DNA from: Nitrosospira sp. 56-18
GTDB lineage: Bacteria; Pseudomonadota; Gammaproteobacteria; Burkholderiales; Nitrosomonadaceae
Assembly: GCA_001899235.1 (NCBI GenBank)
Contig: MKVR01000004.1
Coordinates: 1-34,705, forward strand
Length of the DNA: 34,705 bases
Direction of reading: 5' to 3'
The position numbers and the translations under genes are program-made. The notes under the pieces are model-generated. The model had not been told where the DNA came from. It saw nothing but the letters and a program-made list of their open reading frames with translations, and ran no database searches. Below, piece by piece: positions 28,287 through 34,705 of the stretch; positions within the stretch are counted from its first letter, which is position 1, and every line of letters begins with the position of its first letter.

Positions 28287-28715
28287 CTAGGGAAGCGCTG
28301 AACAAATCTCCGCTGGCGCGGCGGTGGTTTTGCGGGATGGGATGCGCGAAAGGCGACGACGCGAATGGTGCGACCGCGCAGGGCGGAGCAGTGTCTTCCG
28401 AAGGAAGATGCGACCCCGTAGCGGGATGCCTGCGCCCCAACAAAACTGTGGTACGGTCGAAGCATCCCCTCCGCTGCCCGATCCCCGCTCTGCGGGGCCC
28501 CTCGGGCGACGCTCCGGGGCGCTCCTTCGCTAGGAGCCTGACAAGGCAGACCACTCGCAAAGCCCCGCCCCATAAGGGTTGCAGCAAAATCGAGCACTCA
28601 TGGCGTTGCGCTCCTTGGCATCGTAGTCCCAGCTACGACCTGCGTCGCGCGCCTTATGATCATCCCAATTTTGCCAGCAACGCGCTCAGTGAGGATTTGT
28701 TCAGCGCTTCCCTAG
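28287..28715. mobile_element. 429-bp transposase-less element with 21-bp terminal inverted repeats (MITE-like)
   Basis: The first 21 bases (starting CTAGGGAAGCGCTGAACAAA) are repeated exactly in reverse complement at the last 21 (28695-28715), with weaker pairing continuing inward. The interior carries no convincing gene but includes hairpins: CCCCGC-TCT-GCGGGG near 28483-28498 and CGTAG-TCCCAG-CTACG within 28619-28656. A clear target-site duplication is not visible. The left 170 bp match a diverged copy at 732-887. It sits between the propeller gene and the TonB receptor gene. Confidence 0.75.
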
Positions 28716-28743
28716 GAACTGTTAATATTTGTTACGCACCCGC

Positions 28744-28844
28744 GTTGCTGTGCGAAAAAACATGAGGGCAAGGCGCGAAGCGCAGGGCATAGCCGGCCTA
28801 TGGCCCAGCTTTGCAACACCGCACCCACGTTTTTTCGTGCGCAA
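28744..28844. repeat. 100-bp imperfect foldback next to the MITE-like element
   Basis: The arm GTTGCTGTGCGAAAAAAC at the left pairs with GTTTTTTCGTGCGCAAC at the right, and the centre GGGCATAGCCGGCCTATGGCCC is nearly palindromic. The central segment AAGGCGCGAAGCGCAGGGC (from 28770) resembles the reverse complement of the MITE-like element at 28619-28656 (AAGGCGCGCGACGCAGGTC, then TAGC-GG and its palindrome half). The remaining bases up to 29047 show no gene or further structure. Confidence 0.55.
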
Positions 28845-29047
28845 CCCGGGAGGACGGGACGGAATTTCACCCAACCCATCGTTACTCGCCGCTTGCAGAC
28901 CTTGCTCTGCTGCGCGGCTCGTACCTTGTTCCGACTGAAATCCATCGCCGTCATGGGTGAGAAACAAGTATCAACAGGCCATAGTATGCTTTTAACATAC
29001 CATGTCATTCTTTTTACCGGAAAACCGTTTTATCCCTGCTCCTGAAA
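28845..29047. other. Remainder of the 822-bp gap between the propeller and TonB-receptor genes
   Basis: About 200 bp with short, non-family open frames only. No promoter or terminator recognised. It may be the rest of an older insertion, as its left part is the foldback. Confidence 0.4.
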
Positions 29048-30235
29048 TCATCTCCCGGTCAACCGGTCGAACCGCAAGACCCGCAGGCCTTCGGTTGCGG
29101 TATTCCACACCACCAGGACCTTATCGCGGTCGATCAACGGAACTGGATAGTCGGTCGCCCCGGCAGATTCCATCAAACGCTGAGGTTCGCTCCAGGATTC
29201 TCCCGAATCATTGGAGTACATCATTTGTGCGGAGTAGGCGGTACCGTCGAACTCGCGCCAGGTCAGGAGAACCGTCCTGCCATCAGCGGCAACCCAGGCA
29301 TGGTTTGCCTGCGCCGCGGCATTGCCGATAGCAAGCGGTTCCGATTGCCAGTTGCCTTCCATTCTTCTGTAGAACAATCCCTGGCGAACCGTTCCATTTG
29401 TAAACCAGGCGAGGTGCAACTGGCCCCGCCCATCGACTGCGATGCTGCCCCCGTTATGGGGACAGGCATCGATTTTCCATTCGTCGCGAGTGGCGCGGCG
29501 CACCCACCCTTTGTCCAGGTATGCAATCGCGAAGTCGCGCGTATTGGTATCGAAAATATTTCGCCAGAAAACTATCGGACCCTCGCCGGTCCACGCCGTG
29601 GCGATACGGCAGCATTCGCACGTATGCTGCTGGAATCTCCGGTTAGCGCCGAAACTTGCGCCATTGTCGCCGGACCTGGCGGTGTAGATCGATACGCCAG
29701 AAAACGCTTCGCCTTTTTCCTTTGCGGCATCCCGGTCGCGGGCATCCAGCCACGCCACAACCGCACCGCCTGTGCCATTGATCGCCAGCGTGTCGAAACG
29801 ATGGCTGGTCACCCGGCCGTCATCATTCAAGGTAATGGGCGGGGAAAAGGTCCGTCCGGAATCGATGGAACGCGCAAAGCGGACATTTCCGGCATATTTC
29901 TGCGGGAGCGACTGTATCCAGGTCAAAAGGATAGCGCCATCGCGCGCCACGGCAATCTTCGGCCGATTTTCCCCATCCGCCGGGATATTTTCAGGTTCAG
30001 ACGTAACCATGACCGGGCTGGAAAAATTCTCTCCCCCATCGTCCGACCAGGAAACCAGCAGGCGCTGATCTTCCACTTTCGCCACCCATAGCCGTCCCTG
30101 CTGATCCAGCGTGGCGCCAACCGCCAGTGTTGTTTTTGGGGGCCGAGGCTTGGCGGCATCCTGGCTCTCGGGGTCAGGGTGGCTTGCAAGCGCGGCTGTC
30201 GCACTCAACATTAAAATGGCGATAATTCGGATCAT
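29048..30235 (-). CDS. Exported Asp-box (BNR/sialidase-like) beta-propeller protein with CxCC motif
   Basis: A 395-residue protein with a signal peptide (MIRIIAILMLSATAALA). It has four Asp-box repeats: SDDGGENF (64-71), SIDSGRTF (123-130), SGDNGASF (188-195) and SNDSGESW (341-348). These mark a sialidase-type propeller, but I did not see the arginine triad context of a true sialidase, so enzymatic sialidase activity should not be assumed. A cluster HTCECC (204-209) and a CPH motif (258-260) bring three Cys, a fourth Cys and two His that could bind a metal or form disulfides. ATG 30235 is preceded by a strong GGAGG. RIO-kinase gene lies upstream and the TonB receptor downstream. Confidence 0.8.
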   Translation of the reverse strand: MIRIIAILMLSATAALASHPDPESQDAAKPRPPKTTLAVGATLDQQGRLWVAKVEDQRLLVSWSDDGGENFSSPVMVTSEPENIPADGENRPKIAVARDGAILLTWIQSLPQKYAGNVRFARSIDSGRTFSPPITLNDDGRVTSHRFDTLAINGTGGAVVAWLDARDRDAAKEKGEAFSGVSIYTARSGDNGASFGANRRFQQHTCECCRIATAWTGEGPIVFWRNIFDTNTRDFAIAYLDKGWVRRATRDEWKIDACPHNGGSIAVDGRGQLHLAWFTNGTVRQGLFYRRMEGNWQSEPLAIGNAAAQANHAWVAADGRTVLLTWREFDGTAYSAQMMYSNDSGESWSEPQRLMESAGATDYPVPLIDRDKVLVVWNTATEGLRVLRFDRLTGR

Positions 30236-30269
30236 GCCTCCCCCTCCAGAAAATGGACAGAGAATAATC

Positions 30270-30332
30270 CATTTCCGGATTCAGGGAAATGCGACAAATT
30301 GTCGCAGGCTCGGAACCAGGACTTTTGTCCTG
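30270..30332 (-). promoter_or_regulatory. Three adjacent hairpins/palindromes upstream of the propeller gene
   Basis: In 63 bp lie CAGGAC-TTTT-GTCCTG (30317-30332, touching the RIO-gene stop), the perfect palindrome TGCGACAA-A-TTGTCGCA (30290-30306) and CATTTCC-GGATTCAG-GGAAATG (30270-30291). The last ends 35 bp before the propeller start. The palindrome could be an operator for a dimeric regulator, or all three may be RNA structures. The first may assist ending of the RIO transcript but lacks a T-run. Confidence 0.5.
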
Positions 30333-31178
30333 TTATCCCCTCATTGCCTGCCTGTAAGGCTGCCGCGGACGTTCTCTCCTCAGCACATTCTTCGCGGCTC
30401 GAGCGACATTGGGCATATCAAAAGGATTTCGCTGTGCGTTTCCGCTCAAATTCACGTCAGGATGCAGATTGCCCCTCCGATAGAGAGACCATATTTCGTT
30501 TCCGTAGTCGGTCTCGAGCAATTCTGGCGCGAAGCAACCAAAATAAGCGGTCAGGTTATCCACGTCCCTGAGCAGCAGGCGGTGGGCATTGCTGTTGCCT
30601 GCAGCATCGACCGCCTGGGGCAGATCGATGATGACGGGCCCCTCCTTGCCGGCCAGCACATTGTATCTGGACAAATCGCCATGAACGATGCCCGCGCAAA
30701 GCATGCGTATCACCTGCCTGAGCAGATCCTGGTGATACTTGTGCGATTGTCCGGCCGTCAGCACTACGTCGTTCAGGCGTGGTGCGGCATTCCCGTCAGA
30801 ATCCGCTACCAGCTCCATGAGCAGCACGCCTTCGAAAAAACTGTGTGGCTGCGGTACACGGACACCTGCGGCCAAAAGCCGATGCAGGGAGTCCACTTCC
30901 ACACTTTGCCATGCATCGTGCCGTACTTTGCGCCCATAACGCGTACCCTTGTCCAGGGCGCGGGCATGGCGGCTGTTCTTGATCCTGCGGCCCTCCATGT
31001 AGGCGATGCTGTGGCGAAAGCTGCGCCTGTCGATCTCCTTGTAGACTTTCGCGCAACGTATGTCCGCGCCACATCGAACCACGTATACCATCGCTTCCTT
31101 CCCGCTCATCAGTTGACAGATGACCTCATCCACCAGGCCTTCTTCAACGAGCGGTTCGATTCTCCTGGGGATTTTCAT
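30333..31178 (-). CDS. RIO-type serine/threonine protein kinase
   Basis: A 281-residue RIO1-like kinase. The lid/phosphate-binding loop LMSGKEAMVYVVR (23-35), ATP-binding Lys44 (CAKVYK), the catalytic loop IVHGDLSRYNVL (164-175, with Asp168 and Asn173) and the metal-binding IIDLPQAVD (183-191, Asp185) are all present, so it should be active. An N-terminal winged-helix domain is not evident. RIO kinases function in ribosome maturation in eukaryotes and archaea; in bacteria the role is poorly known, and the substrate here cannot be inferred. It lies between gltP and the propeller gene on the minus strand, 97 bp before the latter. Confidence 0.9.
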   Translation of the reverse strand: MKIPRRIEPLVEEGLVDEVICQLMSGKEAMVYVVRCGADIRCAKVYKEIDRRSFRHSIAYMEGRRIKNSRHARALDKGTRYGRKVRHDAWQSVEVDSLHRLLAAGVRVPQPHSFFEGVLLMELVADSDGNAAPRLNDVVLTAGQSHKYHQDLLRQVIRMLCAGIVHGDLSRYNVLAGKEGPVIIDLPQAVDAAGNSNAHRLLLRDVDNLTAYFGCFAPELLETDYGNEIWSLYRRGNLHPDVNLSGNAQRNPFDMPNVARAAKNVLRRERPRQPYRQAMRG

Positions 31179-31563
31179 GACGATCCATTAGCGCGCAAGT
31201 TGCTCGCCTCCTTCAAAAGAAGATGCTATCGGAAAGAAAAACCGATAACGACGCGGAAAAAGCACAGTCTTTCGGTGCCGCAAGCATTCCAGGCTCTCCC
31301 GGTAGCGGCCTTTACCGGAAAATCCATATTTATCTGTCCACCGGATTAATTGTAGGGATGCAAGGCCGGCTTGGGAATGCGGCATATTGCCGCACCCGAT
31401 GACCCCGCCTGGCGTCGGGATCAAGCTGATTGAGAGCTTGCGAAGAAAGCGCTGGACACTTGTTTCGCGCCCGCCGATTGGATTTTTTATGCGCAAGGGA
31501 GGGAAATTACAAGGAAAGTGAAACAAGTTGGCTACAGGAAGGCACAGCAGGATTTGCGCGCCT
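31179..31563. other. Gene-free 385-bp spacer between gltP and the RIO kinase gene
   Basis: No convincing gene. Three hairpins are visible: CCGGTA...TACCGG (31299-31318), TGCGGCA-TAT-TGCCGCA (31378-31394) and CAAGCT...AGCTTG (31422-31440). None is followed by a T-run on the minus strand that would mark a gltP terminator. A 146-residue open frame overlaps the 3' end of gltP but has no family features. Confidence 0.5.
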
Positions 31564-32814
31564 TCAATCCTCGTTGCTCTTTGCCCATTTCTGCACCACC
31601 AGGCTGCCAACCATATCTCCTTCGACATTGACGGCGGTGCGGAATGTGTCCAGGAACCGATCGACCGGCATCAGGACGGCTATCGCTTCAGCCGGAAGGC
31701 CCACCGATTGCAACACCATCACCATGGTCACCATGCCCGCGCTGGGAATGCCCGGGGCCCCCATGGCGGCAATCATAGCGGTAACGAACACGATCATCTG
31801 TTGCGCCAGATTAAGCTCGACACCTGCCAGGTTCGCGATGAATAATGCTGCAGCCGCCTCATAGAGCGCAGTGCCATCCATGTTGAGAGTAGCCCCGAGC
31901 GGAACGACGAAGCCGGCGATATCGCGCTTGACATGCAGATGCTGCTCCACGCAGCGCAAGGTTACCGGCAAGGTAGCTGAGCTGGAGCTGGTGGCAAAAG
32001 CGGTGATCAATGCTTCCCGCGCTCCACGCCAGAATCTGAGCGGCGCCATGCGGGTGACGAGATAAAGAATCAACGGCAATACCACCATGCCATGAAGCAA
32101 CGTCGTCCCCACCACCAGCACGACAAATTCTGCCAGCGTTCCCAACAAGGATATATCCTGGGTAGCGACCAGCTTCAGTAGCAAGGCCATGATACCCAGC
32201 GGGGCAAGCCGCATTATCCAGCCCACCAGCATCAGCACCAGCTCCAGCAGTTCCTGCAGCAGAACGAGGATATTGTTGTAGCGCTCGCCACCCACCACCA
32301 GCGCAATACCGAGTAACAGAGCGAAGACCACCACTGCCAGAACATTCCCCTGTGCCAGCGCGGCTACTGGATTCTGAAACAGCGAGCCCAAAAACTGGGA
32401 AAAGAACTCGGACAAAGGCAACTGTCTTGCCTGAAATTCCTGAATGGCATCCTGAAACATCGCGAGCTGCAGTCCATCGCCCGGCCGGAAAATATTGGCG
32501 GCTGCAAGGCCGAGCATGATGGCGATCATCATTGAAAACAGGAAGAAGCCCAGCGTTGCCTTCCACACCTTGTGCATCTGCCTGTGGGCGCGCAGATTTG
32601 CCACGCCTACAGCAATCGAGGTAAACACCAGCGGGATCATGACCATTTTCAGCAAATCGATGAATAAGGCGCCGATCAATCCCGCGGCATAAAGCCCGGC
32701 TTGGGTGATGGCTGATTCGCTCCCGGACGAGGAAATCCACAGCCCCAGCAGGATGCCGGCCAGCGCACCCACGAGAATCTGGGTGTTAAGCGAAAGTGGT
32801 GAGCTTTTCTTCAC
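31564..32814 (-). CDS. gltP: Dicarboxylate/amino acid:cation symporter (GltP/DctA family)
   Basis: Inner-membrane carrier of glutamate/aspartate or C4-dicarboxylates coupled to H+ or Na+. The 416-residue protein shows the family hallmarks: the serine-rich reentrant loop ATSSSSATLPVTL, the NMDGTALYEAAAALFIA transmembrane segment, GAPGIPSAGMV in the second reentrant loop and the closing DRFLDTFRTAVNVEGD motif, with about eight hydrophobic helices before and between. The start is GTG 32814, with AGGA about 7 bases upstream; the overlapping ATG at 32816 runs straight into TGA. The symbol is used for the family; the transported substrate is not determined by the sequence alone. Confidence 0.9.
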   Translation of the reverse strand: MKKSSPLSLNTQILVGALAGILLGLWISSSGSESAITQAGLYAAGLIGALFIDLLKMVMIPLVFTSIAVGVANLRAHRQMHKVWKATLGFFLFSMMIAIMLGLAAANIFRPGDGLQLAMFQDAIQEFQARQLPLSEFFSQFLGSLFQNPVAALAQGNVLAVVVFALLLGIALVVGGERYNNILVLLQELLELVLMLVGWIMRLAPLGIMALLLKLVATQDISLLGTLAEFVVLVVGTTLLHGMVVLPLILYLVTRMAPLRFWRGAREALITAFATSSSSATLPVTLRCVEQHLHVKRDIAGFVVPLGATLNMDGTALYEAAAALFIANLAGVELNLAQQMIVFVTAMIAAMGAPGIPSAGMVTMVMVLQSVGLPAEAIAVLMPVDRFLDTFRTAVNVEGDMVGSLVVQKWAKSNED

Positions 32815-33161
32815 ATCGAGTCCTGCTTATGAAATACAATTTTTATCCGGAATCGAGCGACCTGTCCGCCATGGAATCAAGTATCCCTTTCGACCACCAG
32901 AACGATACCAGATTCGAATTTGAGAAACAGGAAGGAAGCCGGTTCAAGTTTCCCTTGATCCTGAGGATAGACTGGGCATCATCGTCGCTTATGCATCGAA
33001 AAGATGCATCGAGAAAGCATGCTCGCCGGAATCCTGCAGTTCCGTCCCACGCCACCGGTAGCCTGAACATTATGCGTCTTGCCTTGCATCCCAAAAACCG
33101 CATACCTTACCCTTTCCAACTGCCGGATTCAGGTTTAAGAAATCCCTGAGCAACCGGGATC
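32815..33161. other. Divergent intergenic region between gltP and the glycosyltransferase gene
   Basis: A 347-bp region with a possible 106-codon open frame from ATG 32829, which I do not accept as a gene because it has no family character and its end runs into a repeat. A 13-bp near-tandem repeat (ATGCATCGAAAAG / ATGCATCGAGAAAG) lies at 32991-33017. Promoters for both flanking genes should be here; none could be fixed. Confidence 0.45.
33116..33135 (+). repeat. Third copy of the inverted-repeat core found at 3567-3806
   Basis: CCAACTGCCGGATTCAGGTT matches the right arm of the 3567-3806 insert (one substitution in the 19-base core) and the reverse complement of its left arm (one substitution). 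No opposing arm is visible within about 300 bp, so this is a single end or an independent motif 27 bp before the glycosyltransferase gene. Confidence 0.7.
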
Positions 33162-34163
33162 ATGATGACCGGCCTTTCTTTTTCACTTGCCACAATGTCC
33201 ATGGCGCCATTGGTCGCATTTACCCTAACCCTGGGCTTGATCCGCTGGCTGATCAAGGGAACGGCGTTGCGGATACTGGATCATCCCAATGCCCGCTCCC
33301 TTCATGTCCAGGCCATTCCCCGCACGGGCGGAGTGGGCCTGATATCGGGAATACTCGCTTCCTGGGCATTTCTCCCTCCCTTGCTTCCCCTATCCATATG
33401 GATGGGCGTCATTCTTCTGGTACTGGTATCTTTCGCCGACGATGTCCTCAGCCTCCCAATCTGGGTACGGCTGCTAGCGCATATTATTGCGGCAATCTGC
33501 TTCTCCGCAGAATTATTGGCGGGGGAGCATGGCTGGCTGATGGCATCGATTGCCGCGGTGGCGATTACGTGGATGCTCAATCTGTATAATTTCATGGACG
33601 GTTCCGATGGCCTGGCTGGCGGCATGACGCTCATTGGATTTGGAGCTTATGGCTGTGCCGCCTGGCTGGCAGGAAATGAGCCGTTTGCGATGATGAATTT
33701 CAGTATCGCTGCCGCAGCCGCTGCTTTTCTGTTATTCAACTTTCATCCTGCGCGTATTTTCATGGGGGATGCCGGCGCGATTCCCCTGGGATTCCTGGCC
33801 GCCGCATTGGGCGTCATCGGCTGGACCGACGGCCTCTGGCCTCTATGGCTGCCGGCGCTCGTATTCTTTCCGTTTATCGCCGATGCCTCGGTTACCCTTG
33901 CAAAACGCGCTCTGCATGGCGATAAATTCTGGCAAGCTCATCGCGAACACTACTATCAGCGTATGGTACAAAGCGGTCTTGGGCATCGTAATACCGCTTT
34001 GCTCGCCTATATCCTGATGCTGGCGGCAGCCGCCAGCGCGATATGGGCCGCAGGACATGATGTTGTCATTCAGCTTGGAGTGGGAGTTGCATGGACAGGA
34101 ATCTATCTCGTCATGATGGGCATGTTCGACCGCCTCTGGGCCCGGCGCTGGGACAGCTTATAG
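33162..34163 (+). CDS. Family 4 polyprenyl-phosphate sugar-1-phosphate transferase (WecA/WbpL-like)
   Basis: Membrane enzyme that starts surface glycan synthesis by moving a HexNAc-1-phosphate from UDP-sugar to undecaprenyl phosphate. The 333-residue protein has about ten hydrophobic helices, and the catalytic motifs of the MraY/WecA family: SFADDVLSLP (Asp-Asp), NLYNFMDGSDGLAGG, FNFHPARIFMGDAGA and HREHYYQRM. MraY itself is less likely given the HREHYYQRM loop, which is typical of WecA/WbpL. The following gene starts 1 bp after its stop and encodes a nucleotide-sugar enzyme, so this is the beginning of an O-antigen or exopolysaccharide operon. Confidence 0.93.
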   Translation: MMTGLSFSLATMSMAPLVAFTLTLGLIRWLIKGTALRILDHPNARSLHVQAIPRTGGVGLISGILASWAFLPPLLPLSIWMGVILLVLVSFADDVLSLPIWVRLLAHIIAAICFSAELLAGEHGWLMASIAAVAITWMLNLYNFMDGSDGLAGGMTLIGFGAYGCAAWLAGNEPFAMMNFSIAAAAAAFLLFNFHPARIFMGDAGAIPLGFLAAALGVIGWTDGLWPLWLPALVFFPFIADASVTLAKRALHGDKFWQAHREHYYQRMVQSGLGHRNTALLAYILMLAAAASAIWAAGHDVVIQLGVGVAWTGIYLVMMGMFDRLWARRWDSL

Positions 34164-34164
34164 C

Positions 34165-34705
34165 ATGATTGCCCGAATTCCCAACATACGGACGATCATT
34201 GCATTTGTCCACGATTTATTCGCGGCGGCCATCGCATGGTGGCTCGCCTATTCGTTCCGTTTCAATTTTGAGATACCTCCTCTGTATCTCTCTTCCCTGA
34301 AAGAAATTCTGCCTTGGGTCGTGCCCGTGCATGCAATGACGTTTCTCGGATTCCGGCTTTATCACGGGCTTTGGCATTATGCGAGCCTGCCCGACCTGCG
34401 GCGTATCGTGCTGGCGATAATGATATCCGCCGGGCTGGCGCCGCTGGTGCTGTATATGATGCAGGTACTGATAGGCGTTCCGCGCACCGTATTGCTGCTG
34501 GCCCCCATTCTGCTCCTGTTCATCATGGGTGGCGATCGGCTCGCGTATCGCTTATGGAAGGAACACAAGCTGTATGGGCGCAAAAAAGAAGAAAGCAAGC
34601 TCGTACTGGTCCTCGGCGCGGGAGACATGGCGGTCGGCCTGGTGAAGGAGCTTGCCCGAAGCGTGCAGTGGAGGGTAATGGGACTGCTGGATGCCGATCC
34701 GCCCA
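34165..34705 (+). CDS. CapD/WbpM-type nucleotide-sugar epimerase/dehydratase, N-terminal part
   Basis: Cut by the window end after 180 codons. Four hydrophobic segments open the protein (for example IIAFVHDLFAAAIAWWLAYSFRF, here split across helix 1), followed by a basic loop and the start of a Rossmann domain with LVLVLGAGDMAVGLVKEL, whose GxGxxxxG pattern binds the nucleotide. This layout is that of long membrane-bound SDR enzymes such as WbpM, CapD and PglF, which convert UDP-GlcNAc to 4-keto-6-deoxy sugars. The ATG at 34165 is 1 bp after the glycosyltransferase stop, so translation is probably coupled. Catalytic residues lie beyond the window. Confidence 0.88.
   Translation, partial: MIARIPNIRTIIAFVHDLFAAAIAWWLAYSFRFNFEIPPLYLSSLKEILPWVVPVHAMTFLGFRLYHGLWHYASLPDLRRIVLAIMISAGLAPLVLYMMQVLIGVPRTVLLLAPILLLFIMGGDRLAYRLWKEHKLYGRKKEESKLVLVLGAGDMAVGLVKELARSVQWRVMGLLDADPP

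Noticed and set aside
28265-28597. Open frames within the MITE-like element
   Set aside because: Their translations are Arg/Pro/Ser-rich without motifs and the equivalent frame is broken in the copy at 732-887.
29048-30235. True sialidase
   Set aside because: Asp-boxes alone are shared by many propellers; the catalytic arginine triad and Tyr/Glu pair could not be identified, and a Cys cluster suggests another role.
31188-31628. 146-codon minus-strand open frame overlapping the gltP 3' end
   Set aside because: It overlaps gltP in another frame, contains hairpin sequence and has no recognisable features.
32829-33149. Possible 106-residue gene between gltP and the glycosyltransferase gene
   Set aside because: No ribosome binding site, no family character, and the 3' part covers a repeat motif shared with non-coding DNA at 3784-3806.

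Overview
The window looks like chromosomal DNA of a moderately GC-rich betaproteobacterium, most probably an ammonia oxidiser of the Nitrosospira/Nitrosomonadaceae type. Pointers are the smc-zipA-ligA gene string, a PEP-CTERM surface protein, a methylthioinosine-phosphorylase-type MtnP and the style of the TonB receptor and polysaccharide genes. This assignment is inferred from gene content; no database search was possible. Most of the window is core housekeeping DNA. No rRNA, tRNA, CRISPR array or transposase gene was seen.

Layout. 1-957: the 3' end of an unknown gene, a small exported EF-hand protein and a decayed repeat copy. 958-1584 (+): shikimate kinase aroK, convergent with a long minus-strand series that reads from 11857 down to 1613: smc, zipA, ligA (tightly packed), galU, a 240-bp inverted-repeat-bounded insert, hpt, mtnP, def. 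11956-12372 (+): queF, divergent from smc and convergent with a PEP-CTERM protein gene (minus) that has a 10-bp tandem repeat just upstream of its start. 14046-14378 (-): an EmrE-type small multidrug transporter. 14730-21938 (+): recJ, mfd and a membrane diguanylate cyclase. 21949-24188 (-): an SH3-domain lipoprotein and purT. 24559-25389 (+): serB. 25505-32814 (-): gltP-type symporter, RIO-type kinase, an Asp-box beta-propeller protein with a CxCC motif and a TonB-dependent receptor, the last two separated by an 820-bp repeat-rich gap. 33162 to the end (+): a WecA/WbpL-type glycosyltransferase and the start of a CapD/WbpM-type nucleotide-sugar enzyme, which open a surface-polysaccharide locus.

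How the genes fit together. smc, zipA and ligA combine chromosome organisation, division and DNA ligation; recJ and mfd add repair. mtnP and hpt form a plausible two-step salvage route (methylthioinosine to hypoxanthine to IMP). The PEP-CTERM protein and the polysaccharide genes are both consistent with an exosortase/exopolysaccharide surface system, although no exosortase lies in the window. The propeller protein and TonB receptor may form an envelope uptake pair, possibly for a metal.

The least conventional material is non-coding: a 429-bp transposase-less element with perfect 21-bp terminal inverted repeats (28287-28715) and a diverged partial copy 27 kb away (732-887); a neighbouring foldback (28744-28844) sharing a hairpin-like core with it; an inverted-repeat-bounded insert (3567-3806) whose end sequence recurs at 33116-33135; three hairpins stacked in front of the propeller gene; and in-frame or leader microsatellite-like repeats at zipA, the PEP-CTERM gene and emrE. 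I did not find a convincing new defence or biosynthetic system.
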